Under the pieces are notes generated by a model that searched no databases, was not told the DNA's origin, and was given only the letters and a program-made list of their open reading frames with translations. Of a DNA stretch of 64,000 nucleotides, positions 12,304-24,477 are shown in pieces. Origin of the DNA: Phylloscopus collybita (lineage: Eukaryota; Chordata; Aves; Passeriformes; Phylloscopidae); assembly GCA_027886175.1 (NCBI GenBank), contig JAJNNQ010000126.1:1746501-1810500 (forward strand), read 5' to 3'. Numbering within the stretch: position 1 is the stretch's first letter; each line of letters opens with the position of its first letter. The position numbers and the translations under genes are program-made.

Positions 12304-13392
12304 TGTGGTGGTTTGACATCTGAGTGACAGAGTATTCTGCTCCCTCCCCTCCTCAGCTAAATAAATAACATGACAAAAAGCTAATTGGTCAAGATAAGAC
12401 AGGGAGATACACTCTGCAATTAACCATCATGGACAAAAAAAGACTCAGCTTGGAGACATTGATTTACTTGCTAATTCAATCAGAATAGGATATTGAGAAG
12501 TAAAACCAAGTCTCAAAAACACCTTCTGCCACCACTCCCTCCTTCATGGATTTAACTTTATTCCAGTTTCTCTCCCTCCTTCCCCACAGCAATGCAGGGG
12601 GATGAGAAATGGGAATTGTTCATCACATATTTCTGCTGCTCCGTCCTCGTTAGGAGGAGGAGTCCTTTCCCTACTTCAATTTGGGATTCCTCAGCACGAC
12701 CCCACAGCAGACAGTCCTCCATGAACTTCCCCAGTGTCAGTCCTTCCCAGAGTCTGCAGTTCTTCACAAACTGCTCCAGCATGGCCCCCTTCCATGGGGT
12801 GCAGTCCTTCAGGAATGCACTGCTCCATGGGTCCCAAAGGGTCATAAGTCAGGCTAGCAAACTTTCTCCAGTGTGAGCTCCTCCCTCCATGGGACCACAG
12901 GTCCTTCCAGGACCATGCTCCAGTGTGGGCTTTCCATGGGGTCACAAGCTCATTTTGACACCTCCATATGCTCTGGTATGGCATTTTCCATGACCTGTGG
13001 GTGGATACTGGCTCCATCATCATCCTCATTGGGCCATAGGGGCACATAAGTCTCATCATGGCATTTACCAGAGTTGCAGGGGAATCTCTGCTCTGGCACC
13101 ATGACCACTTCCTCCACCTCCTTCTGCACTCACCTGGGGGTGTGCAGGGCTGTTTCCCTTATTCTCACCCTTGTAATTTGCTGTAATTTGCTTGTAGCCA
13201 GTAATTGCCCCCCACTTATTAAACACTTTATCCCAGAGGTGTTGCCATTGTCACTGAGGCTTGACCTTGGGCAGCAGTGGGTCGGTCTCGGAGCCAGCTG
13301 GCACTGGCTCTGTTGGACGTGAGGAGAGATCCTGGCAGCTTTTCAGAGAAGCCACCCCTGTAACCAAAGCTTTGCCATGCAATCACACTACA
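12304..13392 (-). mobile_element. Long avian endogenous-retrovirus LTR (about 1.09 kb), minus sense
   Basis: The segment starts TGTGGTGGTTTGAC and ends near ATCACACTACA. Read on the minus strand it follows a long avian LTR-like family that I recognise from memory: a start with GCCAAAGC/TTACAGGGGTGGCTTC, a GCTGGCTCC block, then many repeats pairing GGAGCA with CCCATGG, and an end at CAAACCACCACA. The middle (about 12690-13080) holds several degenerate 60-70 bp repeats with the plus-strand motifs GCTCCAGTGTGGGCT and CCATGGGGTCACAAG. I saw no clean target-site duplication. The minus frame at 12691-13059 lies in this repeated part and I do not treat it as a gene. No internal retroviral sequence adjoins, so it is probably a solo LTR. 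Confidence 0.75.
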
Positions 13393-13562
13393 GCTACACT
13401 TTGTAAAGAGCAGTCCTGTGAAGCTTAGCTTTGTCATGGCTGTTGCTGGTGCACAAGGAGAGCACAGCATTTTTCAGAGCTGACTTTCAGCTGTCACATC
13501 ATTTTTGTCTGTAACAGCCTGCAGTTCTCATGGAGCTGTGTATCTATAGATGCCACCATTAG

Positions 13563-13656
13563 TTGTTTTTGTTTTGGGGGTTGTTTGTTTGTTTGGGTGT
13601 TTTTGTTGTTTTTTTGTTTGGTGGTTGTTGTTGTTGTTTTGTTTTGTTTTGATTTA
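13563..13656 (-). repeat. G/T-only low-complexity tract
   Basis: TTGTTTTGGGGGTTGTTTG-type sequence with almost no A or C. It is the reverse-complement equivalent of the A/C tracts elsewhere in the window. Confidence 0.85.
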
Positions 13657-14902
13657 GCTGTGTGGTGCAATTCTTTGCTCTTCTGGGTATTGCTTATTGC
13701 CAGATGTTATTATGCTTCCCTGAAATTCACATAAACCCTGTTGAGGCAAAGTTGGCAATTAAAGACCCCCTAAGTCTGTTCTTTCTACCATCTAATGTTA
13801 CACTGCTATCTTTAGATAACGGGAGTGTCCCCACCTAATTCAGGTAAGTTGCCATACAATGGTATCTTAGTATCAACTCTCTCTTCTTCAGGTTCAGGTT
13901 AATAAAATGGTCCCTTTTTTTGGCAGGAAAAGAGGAGATACATCGTGGGGGGGTTTTATACTATTGGACTGAGACAGGTGCTACATCAATGGGAACAATG
14001 TATACTAATCTAACACTCATATAGGTGTTGAAAGATTAATTATAAAGTTTAATTCACTGTGCTATAAATCGCCATGTTTAAAAATCCAACTGATCTCACA
14101 AGATTTTTTTGTTTTTTTTCAGAGAGACATTCAGCATTTTAGATTAAATATTTTTTTAGAGGGGGAAAAAAGGTATCTTGCTTCGGAATAGCCCTGGTAA
14201 ATTTCAGTGTTTTCCAAAGTGAAAACTTTAAATCTTGCAGGTTACAATAAATTCAGGAATTTGTTTATATCAGTTTATTTCAGGAGAAGAAAATTACTTT
14301 CTAATTTGATGGGAAATTGCAAGCAGTTCTAGTTATATTCACACCAATAGCTTAAGCATAAAAATATATGCAACAAATTGTATACTGCATAGTATAATAT
14401 AAAAATATGATAAAGATTTTATGTCATGAGTTTGAAATTACATTAGCCATAATGAGAATGCCACTGATGTGCTAAGCAGTGCTGAGATCTGTATTAATAC
14501 CAGGTGTTACATCCTTTTACCTGACAGTCACTGTCTTAGAGAGTACAAGTGCTCTTCTCAAATGTGTCTGGCATTTTTCTTGCATTTAAACACAAAACAA
14601 GGCAAGACTAGTGCTTCTCTCACTAGGCATTTCAAAGGTACTTCAAAAGCAGCCTGACAGAGACCTGGTGCAGAATAACATCTTATTACAAAATTAGGCT
14701 AGGGTTTTAGTGCAGTCTAAATGCAGGCAATATGCTCGTTTCCATGGAGTTCCTAGAGTGCTGGCATCCAGGTTGCAACCTTCCAGGGAACTAAATCAGC
14801 AGACTGAGCCACTACTTATCCTGACAATGCAGCTTGAGAGGGGGAGGGTGGGATGACAGGGGTAGACAGGCACCAAATAAAAAAAATGTAACAAATTTTA
14901 AA
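13657..14902. other. Unique non-coding interval
   Basis: AT-rich, with no gene or repeat recognised. Confidence 0.45.
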
Positions 14903-15207
14903 AATCATAGGATGTTTTGAACTGGAAGGAACCCACAGGGATCACCAGGTGCAGTTCCTGGCCCTGCTCAGGACACCCCAAAAGCCACACCATGTGCCTG
15001 AGAGCATTGTACAAACACTCCCTGAGCTCTGTCAGGCTGGTGCTGTGATCACTGCTCTGAGGAGTCTGTTCTGGCACCCAGCCACCCTCTGAGAGAATAA
15101 ACTTTTCCTGATATCCAACTTAAGCCTCCCCTGACATGATTTCAGGCCATTCCCCCAGATCCTATCACTGGTCACCACAGCAAAAAAATCAGTGTCTTCC
15201 CAGCATT
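14903..15207 (-). mobile_element. CR1 LINE 3' fragment
   Basis: In reverse complement this is the CR1 tail. The plus strand reads AATCATAGGATG, then GAACTGGAAGGAACCCACAG, GAGTCTGTTCTGGCACCCAG, CTTTTCCTGATATCCAACTT and GCCATTCCCCCAGATCCTAT, in the order expected for a minus-strand copy. It is clearly diverged and 5'-truncated like most CR1 copies. Confidence 0.92.
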
Positions 15208-16408
15208 ACACCTAAAGTCATATTTCTTAAATTTGACTTGGGAGAAAATACAGTTCTCAGGTTTGTCCAACAACACAAAAGACACAAATCAGAGGAAATA
15301 CCGAGGACTTATTTGAAACATTCCACCACCTCTCTTTTTGCCAGCATCCACTAGTTGTGGGCTCAGAGACCCCACTGGCCCATCCCACTCCCATCACAAC
15401 TTTAATGGACTGCAACAACAGTTAATTCAAGGAACACATACAACCATCTATCTTTTGGCTTCTTCACTTCCCTGTTTCCTGGGAAGCTGAGACCTCTCCA
15501 AATCCTTAAATTGTCAATCTGTATGTCTCTCTCTTTCACCCACAACAGCTTCTTCAGTTGTGCCCACATCTTACCTGCCTGACAAATATTGTTGAAGACT
15601 CAGAAATAAAAATCCCCAAGAAATGCTGTGATAATTCATGTTTGCATAGAAGATTAAATCTAAAATTGCCTTTTGAAGCGTGAGTTTAAAGCCACCTTTT
15701 CCTTATCAAACCAGAGAAGCTTCAACTGGATGGCCCATAAGCACACAAGCACTGTCCAACAGATCTGCACATGGCCATCTTTCAGGTAATAATAATTTAT
15801 ACCTGTACTCAAGTGGATCAGTGTGAGAGGAACTGGGAAGGTACTGGGGTGGCAGAATGGTGCTTCAGAGAGCAACATCAAGGTCATGGTAAGATGATGA
15901 GATGTTACAAAAAGAGGGTTAGTAGTGTTCAGGGCATGCACAACACAAATCCTTCACAAAATCAGGATGTCCTTTTCAAAGGATTGTGGTATGACACATA
16001 TAAACAGAGACAGTAGGGAGGAATGCAAACACGCTTTGTGGTACACTGATGCAATAGAAATACATTTTAGCTCTGTGCCATATTGAAAAGAAGTGACACT
16101 ATAAATACTGATCAAAGAGCGGAGTCATGTCATCCTATGGAAATAGTCTTGGTCTAGACGTCTGAGCAGACTTAGCTCATTAAAGAAGACACCACCCTCA
16201 GAAAAAAACTTAATGAGGGATTTCACAACACGCAGGCAAACTTAGTTCAAATGTCTGAGCTGATAGTGAACACAGCCCCATTCTCTGCAACAGGAAGTCA
16301 GTATTATCTTACAAATTCTCAAGAACTCAGGATCTCCAGAACCTGAATTATTAAAAAATCTTTCTCACAAATTGTAGGCTCTCACTCACTGTAGTTTTGC
16401 TGTCTAGA
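15208..16408. other. Unique non-coding interval
   Basis: No gene recognised. The frame at 15660-15941 has no domain I know. Confidence 0.45.
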
Positions 16409-17066
16409 TGTCCTGGTTTAGGGCAAATTTGGGAGAAAACCTCCAAACGGGGTCCCTCCAGAATAGCAAATTCAAGCGACCTCCTGCCCCAACTGGTCCG
16501 GGAAAAAAAATTTCCTCAGAGCAAAGTGGAAAAAACTGTTTATTCAACAAACAAAGTGCCCACAAGCACAGAAAATTATATAATGTTATACAAGAAAACC
16601 TCTCACCGTTCTGAAGAGGGATGGCAAAATTCAGAAAGTCCCTGCTGTGGGTGCAGCTCAGTCTCTTGTCACGCCCTCCAGCGCGGGGAAAGGCCAAGGC
16701 CCAGGCCCCGGTGGGCCGCAGGTGAGAGCTCCGGGTGTTTTCTGGGTTTTCACTCCAGAGCAGGTTTAAACCGTTCTAAGAAAAGGTAAAAAATCCCCAA
16801 AAAACAGTACAGGGAATTTCTCTGCCTCAGCTAGCTAAAACCAACTAAAAGCACAGGAGGCCTCTGTCCCGCCGTCTGTCCGTGCTGCAGACAGCACCGT
16901 CCAGGAGCGGAATGCAGAGGGGCGAGCACAGCTTCTGAAAACAAACTGCACACTTCTTTTCCCCCACTTTCTTCTCAGAACCAGTCTTAAATTTACAGAA
17001 CATAATATCCAACACAAACAGAACAGAAAACTGGGGATACAAGCATCATAAAGTCACCCTAGGACA
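16409..17066 (-). mobile_element. Passerine-type ERV LTR (solo), minus sense
   Basis: The plus strand starts TGTCCTGGTTTAGGGCAAA and ends GTCACCCTAGGACA, so both ends carry the TGTCCT inverted terminus. Read on the minus strand it has an AATAAA signal (TGAATAAACAG, seen as CTGTTTATTCA on plus) about 130 bases before its 3' end. It is the same family as the insertion at 32194-32837, sharing blocks such as GTGGAAAAAACT next to TTTATT and GTATCCCC near the start. The flanks CTAGA and TGAGA agree at only three of five bases, so any target duplication has decayed. It is GC-richer than its surroundings in the middle. Confidence 0.88.
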
Positions 17067-18169
17067 TGAGAGAAGACTCACACTGAACATGAAGTGTGCA
17101 GCACCAGTGACCTCAATCTGAGTAGATGTTACAGCTAAGTTTTTAATCAGAATTTGCTCACCCAAAAGCCAACGAATAGAGCAGCCAAGTACTATGTGCC
17201 ATCAGTAGCCTACTAATGCCCTATGGAGTGCTGAGAAATGGGGGATCTTCTCCAGGAATACAGGACATGGTACCATGTCAGCATCTGAAAGAATTTTGTG
17301 CCTGGTTTGAATGCAGATAAAAGTCCATCACTCCAGCAGCTTTATTCTGAACAGTTTTATGAAGGAAAGCCTTCGTGTATAGAGAAGAGTTTGAAGTTCT
17401 GTATCACATTCACACCACCAAATTTTCAGATATTCCCTGAACTTTAAAATGACACTTTCCTCCACTTTAACTACCCTGTCCAAGAGAGTTTTATGCTTTT
17501 CTCTTGCAATATATTTAGTTGGGTAAACATGTAACCTCTGTCAAAAATGTCAGGAAAAGTATGGAAAATAAGCTACCATTTTATGGAGTGCCAAATATTA
17601 GCATAGATCTATTAATTTCTGTGAAGTTTGCTGCTTCTGCTTTGCATGATTGGCATAATTCAAAATCCTATTGTCTCCTGTAATTTGGTATAATTTCTGC
17701 ATTTTCTTCAGCAAGACAACAAGAGTAAGACAAAGCTTTTCCAAGCAGCCTTGGGAAACCATTTCCTAGATCCAAACTTTGCAGTTTCAGTTTTCAAAGT
17801 AAAGTCATCATCCAGACCAAATTTTTCTAAATATGGCATAGCCTGGTAGTTAAATGTTTTGTTTTTTTAAAAAGGAGCTGTAATTATTTGCAGTTAGAGA
17901 ATATACATACCTGTCAGAATTTTAATTGAAGTCTAATTATATTCAGCAGTACTGTGGAACCGTATTCCAACGTTCTGGAAACATACTGCTGAAAATGCAA
18001 ATGGTCTCATTAAAAAGGTCCTCTTTACACTGCTGCATTCTGTGCTACCTCTCCACTTGCTGTTGCAGGCAAGGACTTTCTGGGATATTTGTGACTCAGG
18101 TGATGAGATGTTCAAAAAGACCAAGAAGTACCCTGCTTACTAACTGTAAAATACACCCTGTAACACCAT
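17067..18169. other. Unique non-coding interval between two LTRs
   Basis: No gene recognised. Ordinary AT-rich sequence. Confidence 0.45.
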
Positions 18170-18717
18170 TGTGGTTTAATTTTGTAGGCAGCTAAGCACC
18201 ATGCAGTCATTCACTCACTCTTATTCACTCACAGTGGGACAGGGGAGAGGATTGGGAAAAAGGTTCAACTCATGGGTTCAGATAAAGACAGCTTAATAGG
18301 ACAGATAAGGAAGGAAAAAAAATAATTAGAAAAAGAGTATGCAGAACAAGTGATGCACGGTGCAACTGCTCACCACCTGCTAACAAGTGCCCAGCCCATC
18401 CCTGAGCAGTAGGTTCCCACTTACTACCCTGCTCCCCCAGTTTTATTGTTCAGCATGATGATATATGGTGTGAAACATCCCTCTGGTTAATTTGAGTTAG
18501 CTGCCCCAGCTGCCTCCCCTCCAACTTCTTGTGCACTTCCAGCTTCCTCTCTGGCAGGACATGAAAATATGGGAAGTCCTTGATTTAGTGTAAGCCCTGC
18601 TCAGCAACAACTAAAACATCAGTATGTTATCAGCTTTATTCTCACACTGAATCTAAACCCAGAACTGTACTAGCTAATAGGAGGGAATTTAACCCTATCC
18701 CAGCCAAAACCAAGACA
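18170..18717 (-). mobile_element. Avian ERVL-like LTR (solo), minus sense
   Basis: The plus strand begins TGTGGTTTAATTTTGTAGGC and contains AGCTAAGCACCATGCAGTC, CATGGGTTCAGATAAAGACA, a GTGATGCACGGTGCAACTGC block and AAACATCAGTATGTTATCAG. It ends ATCCCAGCCAAAACCAAGACA. In reverse complement this is the very common avian LTR that starts TGTCTTGGTTTTGGCTGGGA. Its TATA region is decayed (AACAATAAAACTGG on minus) and its polyadenylation motif reads ATTAAG. Length 548 bp, apparently both ends present. I found no matching flanking duplication. Confidence 0.9.
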
Positions 18718-19345
18718 AATAAATAATAAAATGAAGTCATAATCAATTCAGGAGTATTCTACTAAGTCAAGATTTAACCTAATGCACACAGGCAGGACAA
18801 ATGACAGCACTTAATATCTGGCTTCTACCTTGAGAATGTACATACAAGCATCATGGCAGGGGATAAGAAGGGAAGCATCTTAATCCAGGATTCATAGTGG
18901 CCATTTTTAATTTCAGTCTTGTACAAAAGGCTCCCATATTCCCATAGGCATATTTCTGAACTCCCAGAGCTGTTCCTAACACCTTATGCATTAAGCCTAG
19001 TTTGAGTAAGTTTAAAGGATTAAAGGGACTGGTTCAGAGAATTAAAAGGAGTTGTTATTCTCTTGATCATATCAGAAGCCAAATATGACCAATTCTAGCA
19101 GAGCTGAGTTACTGTTCCTGGTAAAAAGCAGCAGTAAAAGCAATAGCTTTGGAAGGTGCAGGCTCACCACCTAAAACTGTAATGGGTGACTTTGGACAAG
19201 TCTCTTACTCCTTGCCCCTTGGTTACGTGGGTCTTGCTACCCTACAGAAACATAAAGATAAAATGAGAAAGGCAATGGAAGTTGTATGGACACTTTAGAC
19301 ATTTTCAGTGATGAAAATTTTGTTAGGTAAGGACCAATAGACTAT
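18718..19345. other. Unique non-coding interval
   Basis: No gene recognised. Confidence 0.45.
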
Positions 19346-19632
19346 TGATCTCTTCTCTCTGGTGATGGGTGATAGCACTTGAGGGAATGGTCTGAAGTTG
19401 TTTCAGGGCAGGTGTAGGCTGGACATTAGAAAAATGTTCTTCACCCAGAGGGAGGCTGGGCACTGGAATTAGCTCCTCAAGGAAGTGGTCAGAGCACCAA
19501 CCTGACAGAGTTCAAGAAGCATTTGGACATAGTTCTCAGGCACATGGTATGACTCTGGGCCCTGAGCAGGGCCAGGAGTTGAACTCAGTGATCTCTGTGA
19601 GTATCTTCCAGTTCAGTATATTCTGTGATTTA
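19346..19632 (+). mobile_element. CR1 LINE 3' fragment
   Basis: The order of blocks is TGATCTCTTCTCTCTGGTGA, AGGGAATGGTCTGAAG, GGCTGGACATTAGAAAAATG, TTCTTCACCCAGAG, CAAGAAGCATTTGGACA, GAACTCAGTGATCTCTGTGA and a terminal TATTCTGTGATT. That is the plus-strand CR1 3' end, from a different subfamily than the copy at 8990. Confidence 0.92.
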
Positions 19633-22600
19633 AAAAGGCAAGATAAAGGGCAGCCCTTTATAGTACACAAGTATATGTTAAAACTACAAGTTATGCAAGA
19701 CATTAAAGACATTAAGACATTAAAACCAAGATGACCTGACCCATGTACAAAGGCTATTCTGGCTCCAAGAAGTTGTTCTGGTCACTTACAAAAATGCTTG
19801 CAAACATCACTTCCTGAATACTGAAAGCCCGAATACTGTGGGCTGCAAGATTTGATAACAACATAGTTTAGAAATTACTATTGTTTTCCAATTTTGTAAA
19901 GCCACAGCTGGAATGAAATTCTGCCTGAGATAGATAATTCTGGGAGGTGTCAGTCACACTGCCTTCACCTATAATGAAGTACAGTTGGGCTCTAGAAAAA
20001 GTACATAAACAGATCAAGGCATTAAACCAGCTTGTAATTTACATGTGTGCTGTTTGTTCCATAAACATGCTCACAGTAAACTCATTCCTCCCATCATTCT
20101 TTCAAATACGGTTTTTCTTTCTGCTGACCAGTGATTTCAAGCACATCACATTTTTGGCATCTTCCTTCCTGAGACAGAATGGGCTTCTGCTGCCTGTGCC
20201 TCATCTGTGCATTGCAAGGCGACATGACAACCACCAGCCTCAAACAGTGCCAGGCTGTGTGACACAAATAACTTCTTCCTAAGCTAAAAAGAGGTTTGCT
20301 CAAAGCTAAATAGCTCTATTGATAAATTTTAGATATCAAACTTGCAGGAACCAATAGCATTCAGAGCTCATTTGTGGTTTCGTTGACTTTCAAGCAGGGA
20401 AGGTTGCTAACGGTTCAAAATATATGGAAATGCATCCAGACTTCAGTTCAGCTAAGCCCCTGAATTAAGAAGTAGTCCAACCCATCTGTTCATGCCTTTT
20501 GTACACACTGAAAAAACCAAAGCATAGCACAGCAATTCTGAGAAAAGCACCTTTCCTCAGGGCAATTAAGCAGGTCTTCATGTTCAAAGTTTGGGTATGG
20601 TGCTCTTTCCACTGAAAACTAACAGCTTCTTTGGTAGGCAAGATTTGCTTTATAGCAAATCCCTTTTCTCCAGTTCAAATCAAATAATAAGAACATTAAA
20701 CCTAAACATATTATTCCCAATACCAACAATACTTCAAAGATAATTTTAAATTCTATTTTGTAATAATCTTATATTCCTAAATCAAATAATTTACAAATAA
20801 AGTCCAGCAAGATTTATAAGAAGCAGCAATTATGTACTAGCCTAACTGCTGCTGTTATGGGAGGTAAATAGACAAACATTAAACAAAAATAATCTTTCAG
20901 GTCTGAAACCTAAGCAGTAAAATGCCAAGATAAATACAGGTAAAGAATAATTGCTCAGTTTCAGCTTAATGATAATCAAATAAAGATTGGTCAGTTTGTA
21001 TTAATTCAAAAGAAGAGCATATGCCTTAGAGCAAGTCTGGCTTCTAAATGGTAGCACTAAATGACTGCAAAGGAAATAGGCTTGCAAAAGACTGATGGAT
21101 TGTTTTCACTAGTGGAACTTGTATTTTTATTCCCATAAAGAAGTCAGTAAAAAGTACTGGCACTAGCTGCATATTCCATATTCTTTAGCTTTTTGGCTGT
21201 TTGTCCTCAGTAAGTAACTTCCTAAACTACGACTTTCTTGACTTTAGACTAAAACAAGACTACAGCCTTCTTCACTCAGGAGCTTTTCCCCAGATTGTTG
21301 AGTGTTTTCTTTGACATTTCTTTTTAAAAATAAGTTTTAATAAGATTGAGCTCACAGAAAGTCTGTATCTTACTAATACATTTGAGACTTTTACACTAAT
21401 TTTTTTTCAGACCTGGCTTTTCTCCATTAAGCTCAATGGAACACTGTCAGCCAGTTGCCTGCTTTGCAAGATCATGTACCAATTGCTCAGATTTCTTTAC
21501 AAACTGAAGAAAGCTTTTCTTAAGACACTGCAATACACAGCTCTTTCAGCACCAGTAGGCAAGTAATCCCTCAGCTGGCTCAGCTGAGAGAATGATTTGT
21601 AAGCTCTATGCCCAGTGGTATTGTTTGTTTGTAATACAGTGACACTTAAAGGTACCATCTAGGGAATAGGACCTGCTTGTCTAAATACTGCATTTTCTCA
21701 TGCATGGGAAAGTAAGGCCATTCACAAATAGACTGGAATCTACACTATATACACCACTTACTGTATGAGAAATTAGAAGCAGAGATCAACAAATATTAAG
21801 ACTCTCACACTCCTTCTATGTTATCTATGTAGCTCCCCAATGTCAATAGCAATTGCAGAAATAAAAGACAATAGTGCTCATTACAAAAGTTCTTTTCTCA
21901 AGTCAGGTGTTTTGCTTGGAAAATCTGAACAAACTCTTTCAGTCCCCTCACGCCTAGCCTAACTATCATCATTTCACCCTTCAGGGGTTCTGCAGTTTTT
22001 TGGTATCACCATTTGGTATTGTTTAGGTACATCAGAGGACTAAACTGCAGCTTTCAACTGTCAGTTTCAGCCAGCACTACAACAGAAAAACTAAGTAAGA
22101 ATGTTATGGTCAGGTTTATGATGCTGTTTAATTTATGGTCCTCTTGATTTACAGTTCATGCATTGGTTATAGTCAAAATAGGAAGTGATACTGATTGAAC
22201 AACAAGCAGTATGTTGCCATAACACAAGTCAAGTGTAGATGTTGTACACAGGAAGTGTGTACAAGAAAACAAGTTAAATCTGATAGCATGGTACAGGAGC
22301 TGTTAAACACCCCAAAGACACTTACTAGCACACTGTGATTTACACTTGCCTTAATGACATGGCCTGGTTACCTAAATGCCTTTTGATAGAAATTTCCAGT
22401 AATAAAAAATCCAGAATAATGTATTTGCAAAATAGCTTCTGTGAATGATGTACAAAACCCACAGAATTAATCCCTTCCACAGTCCTCAAGTTGAGGCTTT
22501 GTTTTCAAAGTGCACCATACAGTTCTCATTTTGTGCCTTTTATTTGTTTTTCCATTATTTCCACTTCTAATCCTGCCAATTCCACATTTAATAAGTATGC

Positions 22601-24103
22601 TGATATTCCCACTGATAGACAAATATTTCAGGCTCCAGGTAGAAAATAAATGCATGAACAAGCTAGCCCATTTATTGATAAACTAAGGTATAAAAGGAGC
22701 TGAACAGCCAGTGCTGTGGCAATATTTCTCAGACATCCGTTTCAATGCAACCCAGAAAAGCGTTCACAAATACCCTATTATATTCCCCACTGATGGAATT
22801 CCCATAACCCATTTTGTTATTTCTCATACTCCGTGAGTTTTACAAGTTAGACCCATGCAATTAATCCCATTTAAAGAGCAGTCTAGCTAATTAATGAAAC
22901 TATGCTTCATGGGAACACCTCTGACTAAGGCAGGATTACAGCTCTGAGCTCCCCACGCCTCTAGGTTGAGTCACACAACATCCTTTCCCCTCACATCCAA
23001 TACAGGTTCTGTTGGTCCAGAAATTAGTCAGATATCAGCCAAGTACACTTAATGTCAAAGTGAAATAAAAATAAAACAAAAGAAAACAGGGAGTGTCTTT
23101 AAGTTAAAAGAACCAAAGCTTCATGTACTTGTTTAGGAATTCCTCAAAAAAGTAGCCACTACCTCGAAGTCTGAGTCTTTTAAACAGCTTCAAGCTTTGG
23201 AAACACAACTCATTAAAATTCATAGATTTTCATATGTGTGTTCAGCAAAGTATACTTGGTTTTTTAATGCTTTTGTAATCTGTTTTCTGTTTATTTTTTC
23301 CTTGGGCCTTTTTAGTTTTATCTCAGTTGAAGCCATGCTAGAATTCAAGTCATGCTGGTTTTTGGCATTTTTTGGGGTTTTTTTTAATAATCAAACTTTA
23401 TGCCTGCTTTGATATCACAACATCTGAGTTTCCTTCTAGCATTATGCTGGTACAAAGAACTTCAAACTAAAGAAGAGACATATTAATGTGTTGTTTGGAC
23501 AACTTGATGTACAAACTGTATGGTGTGAGCCAGACACGATAACCTAATTATATAGAATTTCCGTTGCCTTTTTCCAGCAAAAAATATTAAGAGTTCAGTT
23601 GTGTGTTTAATTCAAGGGCATTTTTTTTTTTTTGCATTTTCCTGGTCTGGATAGTTGTTCTGTCTGATGTCTAAGCTGTATAGAAAATGATCTATTAAAA
23701 AGGAAGAGAAACCTTGACAGTTCCTTTCCCAGTATTCAAGATGAATGAAATCTCTTTTTGCAAAGTACTTTCAGCGCTGAGCTTATCAGATCACTACAGA
23801 CCGAACATTTGCAAGACTGGGAGCCTCCGGCTATGAGGCAAAGTGTTTCCTGAAGTGATTAATGTCAGCCGGTGAGGAAAGAAAACAGTGTAGCACTTAA
23901 AACTGGAACAGAAAAAAGAAAAAAAAATTAAAAAAAAAATTAAGCTCAGTTAGTTGCACCAATGCCAATGATGATGAATTTAAAGATACCCTGAAGACAA
24001 TAGCGTGTCATACTGCAGGAAAACTAAATCCTGGAAAGCCATCTGTTTATGTCAAGATGGCAAGCTGATTTTATCATTGTATTGTTATGTTATTTTCCTA
24101 GAC
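19633..24103. other. Long unique non-coding interval
   Basis: No gene or interspersed repeat recognised over 4.5 kb. A T14 run lies near 23621. Two stretches have the texture of conserved non-coding elements (about 22780-22940, with AATTAATCCCATTTAAAG and CTAGCTAATTAATG; and about 23755-23880), but conservation cannot be judged from one sequence. Confidence 0.45.
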
Positions 24104-24477
24104 AAAAAAAAAGAAAAGAAAAAAAAAGAAAAAAAGAAAAAAGAAAAAAAGAAAAAAAAAAAAGGAAAAAAAAAGAAAAAAAAAGGAAAAAAAGGAAAAA
24201 AAAGGAAAAAAAAGGAAAAAAAAAGGAAAAAAAGGAAAAAAAAGGAAAAAAAGGAAAAAGAAAAAAAGAAAAAAAGAAAAAAAGAAAGAAAGAAAGAAAA
24301 GAAAAGAAAAGAAAAGAAAAGAAAAGAAAAGAAAAGAAAAGAAAAGAAAAGAAAAGAAAAGAAAAGAAAAGAAAAGAAAAGAAAAGAAAAGAAAAGAAAA
24401 GAAAAGAAAAGAAAAGAAAAGAAAAGAAAAGAAAAGAAAAGAAAAGAAAAGAAAAGAAAAGGAAAAGAAAAGAAAGG
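24104..24477 (+). repeat. (AAAAG)n pentanucleotide array with A-rich variants
   Basis: The first 190 bases are irregular A(n)G and A(n)GG units (A4-A9). A short AAAG run at about 24285-24297 then becomes a nearly perfect AAAAG array of about 33 copies to 24460, ending with one GG interruption. It is all purine on the plus strand except the first bases. Lysine-rich and phenylalanine-rich frames through it are artefacts. Confidence 0.97.

Noticed and set aside
18164..18723. Target duplication around the LTR at 18170-18717
   Set aside because: Flanks CACCAT and AATAAA do not agree, so no duplication is claimed.
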